Assembly (NCBI GenBank): GCA_022578605.1
Contig: MU394069.1
Coordinates: 62,001 to 126,000 of the forward strand
Source: Camillea tinctor
Taxonomy: Eukaryota > Ascomycota > Sordariomycetes > Xylariales > Xylariaceae
Reading direction: 5' to 3'
Length of the DNA: 64,000 nt
Shown: positions 36,737 to 49,000 of the stretch, one piece after another
Layout: each line of letters starts with the position of its first letter
How positions within the stretch are numbered: position 1 is the stretch's first letter
Notes under the pieces: model-generated
Told to the model about the DNA's origin: nothing
Database searches by the model: none
What the model saw: the letters and a program-made list of their open reading frames with translations, nothing else
Program-made: the position numbers and the translations under genes

Positions 36737-37185
36737 AGCCTGGATCAGTGTTCGGCCTATAGCTACAGCTTTATCACTAAGCAGTATTGTTACTCTTAGG
36801 AGTCAGTTTGACAGGAATTCCTATATAGAATGTAATCATTGCTGCCATAGATGGTAATATAGAGTAATTCACGAAGCTCTGGAAGGTAAGCAAAGGGAAG
36901 GGGGAGTGAATGAAGGAGGGTGGGTACCTGGACATATAGTGACGTTCGGTCCGGTCAGGAGTAATACACCAGTTTGGGGCCAATTATAACTGATGTTGGA
37001 AGCAAACTTTTAAAGCCGAGAGAATATTTGATTTTCTTTTCCTCTTCCTCTTCCCTTTTTTTTTATCCTCCTTCCCCCTTTTAACCCGGCAAAGCATGAT
37101 CTAGGGTTGCATACGTTCTACCTGCCTACCTACCTACCTCCTAGAGAGTATATTGCTACGAGTTCACATTAATCCTACATTCGCA
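36737..37185. other. Short intergenic region
   Basis: Holds the 3' UTR of the 34931 gene and the promoter of the MOSC fusion, with a pyrimidine-rich block near 37030-37080 and tandem CCTA words just before the start. Nothing else is seen. Confidence 0.5.
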
Positions 37186-39024
37186 ATGGCACCAGCATCA
37201 GATATTGACTTGTTTGCGCCCTTCGAGCGTGATATTATCCTTGAAGTCCGAACAAGTAAAATGAAAAGTATGCCAGGTCTCAATATCCAGACAGGAATTG
37301 ATAAGAACTTACGTCATGGTCGTATCCCTGTTTCGATGCTAGGACTCGAAGAGGACGAGCACGACCTTACCTTTCACGGGGGCATAGATAAAGCAATACA
37401 TGGCTGTGAGTCACCTGGGCCCCCTCTTCCATGGATCTGGCTTTAGCACGATGGTGAGCTCTATCTACAGCAACTTACTGATACGGCGCCAGACTGCTCT
37501 ACCCACTATGCCCAATGGCGCAAAGAGTTCCCCGAGGCGGCCGCGCGCTTCCAGCCCGGCGGCTTCGGCGAGAACTTCGTCACGGCGCACATGAACGAGC
37601 GCAACGTCTGCATCGGGGACATCATGTCGGTCGGCAGCGGCGACGGCCTACTATTACAGGTCAGCCTTCCCCGCCAACCCTGCTTCAAGCTCAACCATCG
37701 CTTCCAGCTCAAGAACTTCGCGCCCAACACCTACCGCCTCAGCCGCACCGGGTGGTACTACCGCGTGCTCCGCACAGGCAGCGTCCAGGCCGGCGATGAG
37801 ATCCGCCTCGTCGAGCGCAGGTGGCCCCAGTGGACCATCGAGCGCGTGCAGGAGTTCCTGCACCGCACGCAGAACGACGCGGGTGCCAACGAGGCGCTCG
37901 CGCAAATCCCCGACATGGGCGACGAGAGCCGCAAGCAGTTCGAGCGCCGCGTCGCGAAACGCAAGGCCCGGCTCGCGGGGACACCGAAAACCCCTAAGTG
38001 GCGCGACTACCGCGTCGTCGAGAAAAAAGCCCAGACCCCCCGCGTCGCTTCGTTCGTGCTGCAGGCCCTAGACCCGGATGACGCGGAGACCGCGGACCTA
38101 CTAGGCGCGCACGCGCGCCTGCGCTTACCGAACGGATTGGTACGGACGTACTCGATTGTTGGCGGCACTGCGAACCGCTTCGAGCTGGGCGTTGCGCTCG
38201 AGGAGAACAGCCGCGGCGGGTCGGCGTACTTGCACCGCGCCGTGGAGGCAGGCGACGTGCTCCAGGTCGGGGGCCGCATCGCCGCGGGGGTGGCGCCCGC
38301 CGCGGCAGCGAGCTACCACGTTTTCATCGCGGGCGGCATCGGGATCACGGCGTTCCTGCCGCTCATCGAGACGGGGCGCAGGGTGAACTACGAGATCGCG
38401 CTGCACTGGGCGGTGCGGTCGCAGGATGACGTGCCGTTCCGCGAGAGAGTCGAGGCGCTGGCGCGGCCCGAGGTGAAACAGCAAAATGGAGGGGAACAGC
38501 AGGGAAAGAAGGCGTCCCACTCCCACGCCGTGGTCGATCTGCGGCTCTACGACGCCTCCCAAGCCCAGCGCATGCACATCCCCGCCATCCTCGCCGCCCT
38601 GCCCTGGAACGCGCACGTCTACGTCTGCGGCCCCGACCGCATGATGCAGCAGGCGCGGCGCGAGGCGCAGGCGCGCGGCCTCGGCCCCGACGACGTGCAC
38701 TACGAGGCGTTCGCCGCGGCGGACCTGGGGCACGATAACGACGCGCCGTTCGAGGCGGTGGTGGGGAACCGCAAGGGGAGGCTCGTGAAGGTGGACGCGG
38801 AGGAGACGCTGCTGGAGGCGCTGCGGAGGGAGTTCGAGGACGAGGATGAGGGCGGGGATGTGGTGCCGAGCTCGTGCGAGGTGGGCAATTGCGGGACGTG
38901 CAAGGTGGTGCTGAGAGCTGGGAGGGTGGAGCATAGGGGCACGGGGCTGCCGGACGAGGAGAAGGGGGAGGCGATGCTGAGTTGTGTGAGTAGAGGGCTG
39001 GGGAGGATTGAGGTTGAGGTTTAG
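37186..39024 (+). CDS. MOSC / flavin reductase / [2Fe-2S] ferredoxin fusion
   Basis: Exons 37186-37405 and 37493-39024 (87-bp intron, phase 1) give 583 residues. Order: a MOSC domain (residues ~15-175; DLTFHGGIDKAIHG, GGFGENF, and LPRQPCFKL with the likely molybdenum-ligand cysteine as in YiiM); a helical 3-alpha linker (~195-225); a ferredoxin-reductase core with flavin motif RTYSIVGG and nucleotide motif GGIGITAF and CGPDRMM; and a C-terminal plant-type [2Fe-2S] domain (CEVGNC, CGTC, a last Cys near the end). Electrons would run NAD(P)H to flavin to iron-sulfur to the molybdenum site, within one chain. YiiM-type MOSC proteins reduce N-hydroxylated compounds, so a detoxifying or N-reductive role is inferred. 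Exon 2 is far richer in G+C than exon 1. The ATG at 37186 is preferred over one 33 bp upstream because the MOSC domain starts just after it. Confidence 0.88.
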
Positions 39025-39920
39025 GGGGGTGGGATGGGATGGGATTTGGAAAAGGGGGGAGGGAGAGGGAGAGGGGGAGGTGGTGGTTTGGCTTATATAT
39101 CTATATAGGGTTATATCAAATCATCGGGGTATTTTCTTGATATTACGTGGTCCGTCGATGCCGAGATTCTGATTAGGACAAGTTCTCTACTTACTAGATT
39201 TACGGGTTTCAAGTGCTTTTCTCTATGTACCACGAAGTCATATCGTCTACTATCTAGGTTGGGAATATATTTTGTCTTTTTAATTTATGTACCTATTATG
39301 TGCTACGCTACCTACCTAGGTATATTGCCCCTTATTCGTGATACCTTCACCATTAGATCTTATCAATCCATGCCACCCTTATAGAATTTTCTTCTTTTCC
39401 TAGTCTTATTACCTATAAAACAGCCCTTTCTAGGAGTATGCGACTCAGCACCTTTTTTCTGCTTCTCTAGCTTGGTATTCTGATCTCCCTTCACTAATTG
39501 ATTCAACCCCTAACTTTCATAGTGATGTGATATACTCCGAGGAGATGGAGTATTTGCCACTCTGGTTTGGGACCGAGTAATCCACATTAGGAGACTACAC
39601 GTGCATATCCATTTATGCGCCCTCTTGTTGACGATAGGGCGTACGTGTGGATGTGACTCCATGGCCCATATAGAATCTCCTCTCCACCCCCACCACCTCA
39701 TTGGATTATCCCTGGTAATATAGCACTTTAATGGTCTTCGATCCCACAGGGAGTTCCTGTAGTTGAATTAGTGACAAATGAAGAGCACATTTTCTGGTAA
39801 GTCTAGTAGGCGAGAGACGCCGTTAATGCAGGAGAAATAATATCTTTGCATAAATCATTTCGAGTGAAGAGTGAAAATTGGACGCACTCTGCGCTAATAA
39901 CATAATACCATATCCAATGA
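39025..39920. other. Convergent intergenic region
   Basis: Lies between the 3' ends of the MOSC fusion and the MFS transporter. TACCTAGGTA occurs at 39313-39322. No gene is seen. Confidence 0.5.
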
Positions 39921-41709
39921 CTATGCACTACTTCCCCGTGTCTCCTCTGCATCTTCCGCCAGACTCTTGTTCTTCTTGGCGGGGCTGCCTACCCACAAAG
40001 CTACAATTATAGCCGCGCTTGCACTCCAAAGCGCGAAGGTCCAGCCCGTCGTACCCCATCCGGCTGCCTCGACGACGTAGCCACCCCAGATGGGGCCAAT
40101 AATCCCACCCAGGGCGAACGCCATGCTGAAGATACCGTACGCTAGTCCGTAAACGCCGTTCTTGCCAAAGATGCCCGGCTCCTCGGCCGCCTTCTCCTCG
40201 ACGGCGTAGCTCACCTCCGCCATGAGCGGCGTGTTTGAGCAGGAGAGCGTGATGCCGAGGAGCGCTAGCAGCACGCCCAGGAGGACCTTGTGCTGGATGG
40301 TGTTCTCCGAGACAAAGCGCGCGCAGATGAGGAGCGGGACGTTGCAGGTGAAGCCGAAGGCGGAGATCCACCGCGCGCCGTACTTGTCGGCTAGCCAGCC
40401 CGCGAGGGGGGAGATGAAACCGGGGAGAAATAGGGCGAGGAAGAGAATGCCTACGGCGGTCGAGTTCCACTGGAACGTGCGCTGGACGAATAGGGGCAGG
40501 ACGGCGTCGAATCCCATCCTGTTGGAAATTAGTTAATCACCTGCTAAATGGTGAACGCTTACTCACATTATACTCCCCTCCACAACTATACCATACAGAG
40601 CAGCGAGAACCCGAGGATTCTTCAAGATAGCAACTAGCGCACGCCTCTTAGACGGGGCCTGAGCTGCTACTTCAGAAGCTTCCGGGGTTGTAGTCTCTGC
40701 CGGTCTAGACTGCTGCCCAATACCGTCAGGATTAGTCTCCTTTTCAGACGCATTGCCTTGCTCCACGACCGGAAGGGATTTCTCCACATCTCTCTCAGGA
40801 GCTTCGCTCTGGGTGGTATTCGTATCGGCTTCGTCCTCGACCCACTGCTTCGCGACCTTCTTCTCGATCATCAGAAGCCGCAGCACGATATCCAAGCCCA
40901 CGACACCAAAGGCCACGTAATACACCGCGTAGTACCCCGCGGCAGCGTACACCGCGCCCCCGATGACCGGCGCGATCAGCAGCCCGACGCACACGGACGT
41001 GTTCACGTAGCCCATGGCGACGCCGACGGACTCGGGCACCGTGTCCACGAGCAGCGCGCACCCCACGCTCCACACCACGGCGGCGCTGAAGCCCTGCAGC
41101 AGCCGCCCCAGCACCAGCAACCCCAGCGACGTGCCGAAGCACAGCAGCAGCGTGGAGCCGGCCAGCGTGACGAGCCCGATGAGCAGCGGCCACCGCCGCG
41201 AGGACGTGTGGTCCGCGTAGAAGCCCGCCACGGGGCTGCACACGAACACCCCGACGCTGTAGCAGGCGAGCAGGATGGAGGTCCAGTGCTGCACGCGCGA
41301 GGGGGCCAGGCCGACCTGGATGGTCAGCGAGAAGGGCATGACGGGGACGATGAGGGCGTAGAAGAATATGTCGGTGAACATGGCTAGGTTCACTTTATGT
41401 TTTTTTGCAGGTTTTTTTCATAAATATCAATAGATGTTCTTTTTCAATATGAGATAGCGGAATAGGAGAGAAACTGTCGATGTGCTTGTTATAAAGTTAG
41501 GGAGGGGGTTTGCTGAACGAGCCTCGAGGGGATGCATGTTAAGTAAAGGGAGAGTCAAGTTTCTTTTTATCCTCTCCTCTTTTTCATAACTCACCTGTCG
41601 CTAATATTAGTGTTGACGAGGACCTGAAGGATAGGCCATAGGGCGGCTTGGATGATGTGTTCCCTCTTGTCCCTGAGAGGAACTGCCGTGCATTGCTCGC
41701 AAACCCCAT
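39921..41709 (-). CDS. MFS transporter, drug:H+ antiporter (DHA1/VMAT-like)
   Basis: Exons 41709-41595, 41392-40567 and 40518-39921 (introns 202 and 48 bp) give 512 residues with about twelve membrane segments. The N-terminal exon supplies SSSTLILAT, which continues straight into VNLAMFTDIFFYALIVPV, the usual first helix; the frame of exon 2 alone starts only at GTG, so the spliced start is preferred. The loop after TM2 (GFYADHTSSRRWPLL) matches motif A, GRLLQGFSAA matches motif B, and GYVNTSVCVGLLIAPVIGG matches the antiporter motif C of TM5. The long central loop (residues ~200-270) is hydrophilic and Glu/Thr-rich. Such proteins export drugs or metabolites across the plasma membrane; the substrate is unknown. 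It is divergent from RRP7. Confidence 0.88.
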
Positions 41710-42752
41710 TTTGGGTTTATGTTACCCGTAAGAGTGGTAAACGATGGATCGATAAGAGGAGCCTTGGCATAGGAGAGGTTTGGTTCTGTTCTATCGCGTG
41801 GCTAAACAGCGACAGTAGCCTCGACAGTGGCGGTAGTGGTGATGTTGTAAGTGGTGATGGCGAGAGGAGTAGCACGAGTTCTCTCCAACGACCTCAAGGC
41901 TCAAGAAACAGGCAGGCCAAGCCATACATATATTTATATGTACAATACATTTTTCTCACCTGATGGAGATCCCTCGGAGGCGAGGAGGTCTCGGCACCCG
42001 TTTGATGCGGTCAGAAGAAGGGAGGAGGAGGTTGCATTCGGGTTGTATCTACCTATCTTACTTACCTATACTTACCAGGTAGTCTCGACTTACACCAGAC
42101 CGTATTCGGGAAAATGATAGCAAAGTAACGATACAGGTGGCACAAGTTTGTGACCTATGTAAGATAGCTTGTTTCGTCTTATCATGGCTTTTTGGCTTTA
42201 AATCTTTCCTTTCCCCGGTCCTGGGTGTAAGTCTGGGTCTGGCGGTGACTCCGTGCCCCCCAAGAAGCCGGTCTAAGAGGAAGAAAAATGGGGTTAGAGC
42301 ACGGGACTGCGGGAGCGAAAGGTCAAAGCTCCCGCCCGTTTTTGTTAGATCTTATCTGAATGCGGTAAACCACGCTCAGCACCGGCATATGCATATGTCA
42401 TGCACTCGGAGTGGTGCTGCGGTGTTACCTATCCAATTATGTAAACGAGGTTATTTCGTTAGGTTAGAGTAAAAGAAACAACCGAGTAATATCCGGTCTG
42501 CCAGTCAAGCCATAGGTAAGTATGGGATACATGCATGAGCCACATTTCTATCTTAAAAATCGTGGCTAATTAGTTTCCAATTCAATAAGTTGTAAGCTCG
42601 ATTTCAAGCTAAGAGGTCTGACCCCACTAAAACTTCCAACTCTTTTTTTTTTCTTCTTCTTTTTCTCTTCCACTATTGATGCAAATAACTTGCGACGAGA
42701 TAGTTCCAACAACCTAGACTGACACTTCTTTAGTGGCAATCAGGTCGCCATA
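41710..42752. other. Divergent promoter region
   Basis: A 1.04-kb region shared by the promoters of the MFS transporter and RRP7. Pyrimidine-rich DNA lies just upstream of the RRP7 start. Plus-strand frames here are not gene-like. Confidence 0.5.
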
Positions 42753-43694
42753 ATGACAGAATCTTCAAAGTCCAATGAGGACTTTGCCATCCTCCCTATT
42801 TCCATCCCTCCCCTCCCATCCTACCCAGTCCAAGCAACACACTACCTCTACCTGCGTCGCAATACTCCCAAGATAGTTACCCCCGACGACTCTCGGAGTC
42901 TTTTCCTCGCGAATGTACCTTCGGACAGTACAGAAGCCCATTTCCGAGCTTTATTCGCACATATTGTAGGAGCTGGCCGGTTCGAGAGCATCATCTTCGA
43001 GCACGACAAGAAGGCCTCCAGGGCGTCGCACGAGCCTGCGCAAGCCGAGAAGCTCGCTAAGCACCAGAAGAAGAGGAAGCGGGAGGAAGAAGAAGTCCAA
43101 GCTCGAGAGGAAGAGGCCGCCGCCCAACTACCGGACACTTGGACTAGACAAATACATCAGAGTGGCAGTTCTGCCATAGCATTGTTTGCTGATGAGAAGA
43201 GCGCCGAGACCGTCCTGAAGGCTGTGAAGAAACTGAACAAGTCGCGGAAATATCCAGTCTGGGGTGACGGTGTTAAAGACAAAGTTCCACCATTGGGCTC
43301 ACAGTGGCTCAAAGCGCATAACAAATTGTCGTATCCCGGCAATGACGTGGTCCAGGAAGCAATCGATACATATTTCACCATCTTCAACAAGAAGGAGCAC
43401 GAGGCTACGCTGCTAGCCAAGAGGTTACGAAATGAGCCAGATGAGGACGGTTTCGTGACTGTCACCCGGGGCGGTCGCAACGCACCCGCGAGCCGGAACG
43501 AAGCCGAGGAGGCCAGACAGAAGATGCTCGCCAGGCAACAGAAGAAGAAGGACTCGATGCAAGACTTCTACCGCTTCCAGTTGCGGGAGAAGAGAAAGGC
43601 CGAACAGGCCGAACTACTGAAGAGATTCGACGAAGACAAGAGAAAGGTCCAGGCCATGAAAGAGAAGCGAGGAAAGTTCCAGCCCGAGCGGTGA
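42753..43694 (+). CDS. RRP7: RRP7-like ribosomal RNA-processing protein
   Basis: A single exon of 313 residues. Residues ~45-180 form the degenerate RRM-like domain of Rrp7 (SRSLFLANVPSDSTEAHFRALF), interrupted by a charged Lys/Glu-rich insert at about 105-130. The C-terminal RRP7 domain is clear: DEDGFVTVTRGGR, then a long basic helix with QDFYRFQLREKRKAE and a charged end. Rrp7 belongs to the UTP-C complex of the 90S pre-ribosome in the nucleolus and is needed for 18S rRNA and small-subunit production. Length matches fungal orthologues. No intron is needed and the first ATG is in good context. Confidence 0.93.
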   Translation: MTESSKSNEDFAILPISIPPLPSYPVQATHYLYLRRNTPKIVTPDDSRSLFLANVPSDSTEAHFRALFAHIVGAGRFESIIFEHDKKASRASHEPAQAEKLAKHQKKRKREEEEVQAREEEAAAQLPDTWTRQIHQSGSSAIALFADEKSAETVLKAVKKLNKSRKYPVWGDGVKDKVPPLGSQWLKAHNKLSYPGNDVVQEAIDTYFTIFNKKEHEATLLAKRLRNEPDEDGFVTVTRGGRNAPASRNEAEEARQKMLARQQKKKDSMQDFYRFQLREKRKAEQAELLKRFDEDKRKVQAMKEKRGKFQPER

Positions 43695-46078
43695 ACATAC
43701 CACCACTCTTCAAAAGATATCTGGGTTTCGGATGCCTTTTCAGCTCACACCTCCTAAGAGACGGAATAGAGAACAAGGTCATGCACCTTGTCATAATACA
43801 GCATTAAGTGAATGTGCCATATTTTTACCATGGGTGAGTCTCACTCTTTCTATATATATATATTACAGCATATATTCAATCGAATGATGACGCACGCGGG
43901 GCCAGCGAACTGTCGTTGAATCTGCATCTCCGATCATCTATTTGATCTGGATCTGCAGTCACTTCGGTGGCAGATGCCGACAGAAACCGCGTATACAATC
44001 TTCTCAACACTTGTCTGAAATCATGCTTCATACTTCAAATATTTTTGTTACTGATGCTAGTGACAATGCTAATGTGACGAGCATGTAGGGACGTTGAAGC
44101 GGACAAGGACTGTTTGGACTTCGATGGTTTATATGATACCCCAAACTCTCTAACTAGATAGCACCTTTTACCTCGTGCTATTAAGATATGCTCATACAGC
44201 TTGAGGATGAAGTAGGTGCTGCTATTAATCTCTCTAATAGAGCTATATCAATACTACTGGGTCAGCCGGATACTTGGAACTAATTACGGCCGCTGGTAGA
44301 GATGAGTTACATAAGAAAAGACTCATAAACGGGCTACTGTCTACCATTCCGGATGGCATCCTTTCGGGCGAGCATAAGTATTATTGTCCAATGAGAGTTA
44401 TCGACGGCATTAATAAGCATAATAGATGGTGGCTTATGTACAACCTGTCTCAGCAAGGTGGTTAAAGAAACATACATGCGCAATGGGTTGATTCTTAACG
44501 CCAATCGATGACGTCTCACAACAACAAGCATCACATTACACAGCGCCTTATAAGTGAATTACGAATACCGGTTGCTGTTTATATGAGCCGTCATGATCAT
44601 ATATAGTAGTTGAGAGTATGATATAACTTATGCCTCTTCAATGCGCTTTCTGTTGGGAACTCATCCCCATTTGTCATCTTTAGTAGGATCGTTAATGGAG
44701 ATGGGCTTACAAATGCCACGACCCGGAGATTATCTGGGATAAGTAGAGTACGCATACATGTTGGTCCATATTTGAAATGCATGTCAGCTCGTTGCCTGTT
44801 TCATAGCAAATCATACATGTACAGGTATCGATCGACGTAGCTTGAGTTCCAAGTTGGGATTATCCTGTCTACCCGGTAGCAGAGTCCGTTGAAGTCCATT
44901 AGCACATGATAATACACAGTAACTCCTTGGCTGATTATTCAGGTTCTTAAGTGCAGTAGCAACATCGATATCAAATGATGGTTAATTGTAATGTTAGGTA
45001 TGTATCGATTGACTAGGCAATAGTGTTAGAATTATAAGTTACATGGCTGCATAAGGGTGGCTGCATGCGCCGCACGTAGTCGTTTCAAACAACTGATCAA
45101 TATCAGTGGTTCGTCTATAACCAAGTCGTAGTTGTAGTCTGATCGGCTTAAACTGCCTTGTAACTAGCCCCTTGATAGGTGCACTCGATGCCGAACCACA
45201 GATTAGATACCTTGTATTATGTATAGTCCTATAAATATATGCACACACACATACACACACTAGTACACACAAACCTGTAGATATAATCTCATTAGGTTAT
45301 ATTACCGAGTTCAAAATCAACTCTTTTCACCTCGCCCCCAGCAAAGCAAAAACGTCTTTGGCGCTCCGCCCTCCTCCCCCATGCTTGGCCAAATTTGAGA
45401 AAAGGAAAATCAAAAGAATTGATGGTTGGCATGATACCTACCTAGGGAGTAACAAGTCTACTCTGCTGCGCCGCAGAGTTGACTTAGCTATATGTAGCCC
45501 CATCGTCGTCTCTGCCCGCCCCTGACGTCACAGTCCCAGGGCTGAACCCAGATCCTTATTTTCAGCCCCCATTCACAGCCCTGGACCGACGAATGGAAGA
45601 GGATCTTCCCGAAAGCTACTGCATGTAGGCTGGTTGGGGCTAGCAGGCTAGGTACGTAGTTGGATTTATATGTGCTTGAAATGTTCAAGGTGGCATTGGT
45701 GTCTTAAACGCGGTGGCGCGGTACGTAGGGCAGGATCTCTACTCTGGATCATGTTGTATCTACATTACCACTACTATATACTATCAACTGTCTTGGTTAT
45801 TCTGTAATCTTATTTCTCTCTTTTCTTCTTCTCCTTTTTTTCTATCTTGCTTTAAGTATCTTCTTTTTCCTTCTTCGTGCAGGCTGTATAATCCACGGTA
45901 AACCCACATAACATACGTGTGTATATCTACCGTATATACCTAGGTTTAATCATCTTCTCTCTTCCACACCCTGGGGGAGCGGAGGGCTCAAAACCGCAAT
46001 GCCGCGCTGATGGTGATCGAACCCGATCCAATCGTTTCATGACACTCCGCCGATGATTAATCACCAAAGAGATATCAC
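43695..46078. other. Intergenic, nothing recognised
   Basis: A 2.4-kb AT-rich stretch between two plus-strand genes. Short frames near 44274 and 44597 carry no recognisable content. A CA-rich run lies near 45240-45270. Confidence 0.5.
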
Positions 46079-49000
46079 ATGGACTGGCTCAACGTCTCTC
46101 GCCCTGGTGGTGGCAAGTCCACCACCACCGGTTGGAAGCAGGCCGCGAAGGTCAACTGCATCGTGCTCGTCGTCATGTCGGCAGTCCTGCTGGCGTGCCT
46201 GATTGCCGTGTGCACGCGTACCACTCAGCAGGTGCTGCTCTTTTACGACGACGACTGCGATGATGGACGTGTAGGTGCGCTTAATCTGGCGCTGCATTTG
46301 CTTATCAATATATTCTCGACGCTTGTGGTGAGTCTTCTTGCTTTGGCCTCCTACTTGTCTTTGGTTGTTGTTAGTGGGGGTGGTATCGTATGTAGGGCTA
46401 GCCTGCTGACCGGTGTTGTAGTAAGTAATTGTGCCTTTGTTTTCTTCTTATAATGGTGTTGTTTTGACTGAATATGGTGAATTGGATACGTGATGGGATA
46501 GCCTAAGAGTCTTCTCGTGGCGGTATTTTGGCGATTCTTTCATCTCATCATACCCCTATTCAAATGTTTTGATGGCTGTGACCCTGCTCGCCTCCCCCCT
46601 CTTTTCTCTTTTTTTTGTCTTTTTTTTTTCAAGTTTTTTTTCTAAGTTTCCTTTCGAGCACGGCATCCTACTCATAATGTCCTCAGTCTATCAAAAAAAA
46701 AGTATTAACTTGAGGTGCTAGGCTCGCATCGAGTAACTTCTTCATGCAAGTTCTCAACTCGCCAACGAGAGAAGAAGTCAATGCTGCACACTTCAGCGGA
46801 ACCTGGTTGGGTATCGGTATACCCTCCGTCCGCAACGCCTTCCGGGTCTCAAAGTTCAAGACTATATGCTGGATCCTGCTCCTCTTCAGCTCCATACCCA
46901 TCCACCTTGTTTTCAACTCAACTATTTTCGAGACAGACCACCGCGAGTCTGACTTCCATCTCACAATCGCCAATGAGGACTTCGTTCATGGCGGCACGTA
47001 CTACCCTCCGGGGAGCAGCCTGGCTTTACCTGGTATTGTCGCTGCGGATGCAGAGCGGATAGCTTCGGGAAATATCTCGCATTACTCTACATATTACCTC
47101 GGGTCCGGCTTGGGCTACGGTGTCTCAGTCAATGGGTCGGACTACGACAACAAAGAATCCCCCGTAGTCACGAATATCTCAGCCACTGCAGCGAACGCGG
47201 CAAATTGGGATAGACTTGACGTCAACGAGTGTTTAGCACAGTATGTTGACTGTAGCGGGCTGAAGAAGTACCGTGATGTGGTTTTGGTGACCAACAATAC
47301 GGGTGGTTGGGTGCGTATCCTGTAGAGTTCTTGCCATTTCCCAGCTAGAACTTCTATCTAGAGTGAAGATATAGGTGTTCTGCATTTTGCAATGCACTCT
47401 ATCCGATTCTCCCCCTTTGAAACTAGACTGGCCCGGCTGGTGCTAACACGTAATAGGTCCGAGACACCATTTGGCACCTCATGGACAACGAGACCGCATT
47501 CTGGGACCGCTATGTCCCCGGGGACTCGGCAAACAGCCTCTTCTTCGACTCGCAGTGCACTATGGCCGCAGAGAGCCAGAACGGCCAGCGCACGTCGTGC
47601 TTCAACGCATGCTACGAGGCCTTCGGCACCTATAGAGACATTGACTACTACAATGTCGGCTGGAATTACCCCTTCTTCGGGAAAAATGGCGTTCTTACAT
47701 GGGTCAACCGCAGCCTAGTCGAGGAGGACGGCATGCCTCCTGATAATTCCTTTTACATGACGACTTCGGGACTCCAACCTGGGACGTATAATATTTCTGT
47801 GAGCTACTGTCTCGCACAGCCGATGGAAAACATCTGCCGTAAGTCTTTCACCTGGGACCCCCTTAATTTAGTTCCTGGCCCAAGCCATCACATCCCTTTC
47901 CCAACGATGAATTTAACCACCATTGTTCCCTTCCTTGCCTCCCCTAAACTAAACCCAACACCCCTCTAGACATCGCCCTCTCGCCCGTCCTCCTCGCCAG
48001 CGTAACCGCCTGCGTCATCGTCAAGACCCTCACCGCCGTGGTCGTAACCGCCGTGCTAGGCCGGCGCAACCAGGACCCGCTAGTCACGCTCGGCGATGCT
48101 ATAGCTTCGTTCATCGAGCGGCCAGACCGCGTCACCGCGGGCCTATGCACCATGGGTCAAGCTGAGATCCGCCGAGCTATGCGCTCGCGCCGGGCGTTCC
48201 TAGTCCCCGGCCCGAGGCCCTGGACCGCCGCCAAGCACCGCCGCGCTTCTGCCGTACCAGTCCTAGTATGGATCACGAGCTACCTGCTGTTTTTCGTCGG
48301 TATCGGGATCAGCGCTGGTCTATTCGATATGGCGCTCCAGACTAATGGGCTGTAAGTAACATTCAACATATCCCTTCTCCTTCCTCTTCTTTTGGGTAGT
48401 TCGTGATTTTGGTGGATATACATGTTACCCCCTATTTGTACGAACATTAAGGAATGGATAATTTGCTCGGGAAACGGGTTGAGATCCAGTTGCGGAGTTG
48501 GATATAAGCTGTGCGCGTGACTCTAACAAGATGACTAGCTCGGGCGGGTTTTTCGAAGGCGACGGAAACTCGTTCATCCCGGTGGCATTTACGCTTACCC
48601 AAGCGGTGCTGCTGGCCAACAGTCCGCAGCTTCTCCTTTCCTTTTGTTACTTAGCCGTAAGTACACACACCCCTTACTCCCCTCCCTTTTGTAGGGTTAC
48701 CTCTTTTTCGAGTGTGGAATCGGGAGGGCTAGCCACTATGATTACTACTACACAATGGAGGAAACAGAGCGCTAATACGAAGACTGAAGTACAATTTGTT
48801 CACCCGCCTCCAGATGGCCAGGGAATGGGCCTTGTTCAGCAATGGATATCATCCCCTCCGGGTGACCAACCCTAGGGTAGGTTGTAGAACACACAATTCA
48901 GGAGACGACGGGGATGAGCACTAACCTATTGTGTAGGGAAAACAATATTCTACATACCGACTGCAGCTGCCTTACAAATACAGCATACCACTCATAGCCG

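Noticed and set aside
38125..38934. 269-codon minus-strand frame
   Set aside because: Shadow of the GC-rich exon 2 of the MOSC fusion; composition is Arg/His/Leu-rich and unlike a real protein.
40758..41387. 209-codon plus-strand frame
   Set aside because: Antisense to the MFS transporter and made of His/Asp/Arg/Gln repeats that arise from the complement of its membrane codons.
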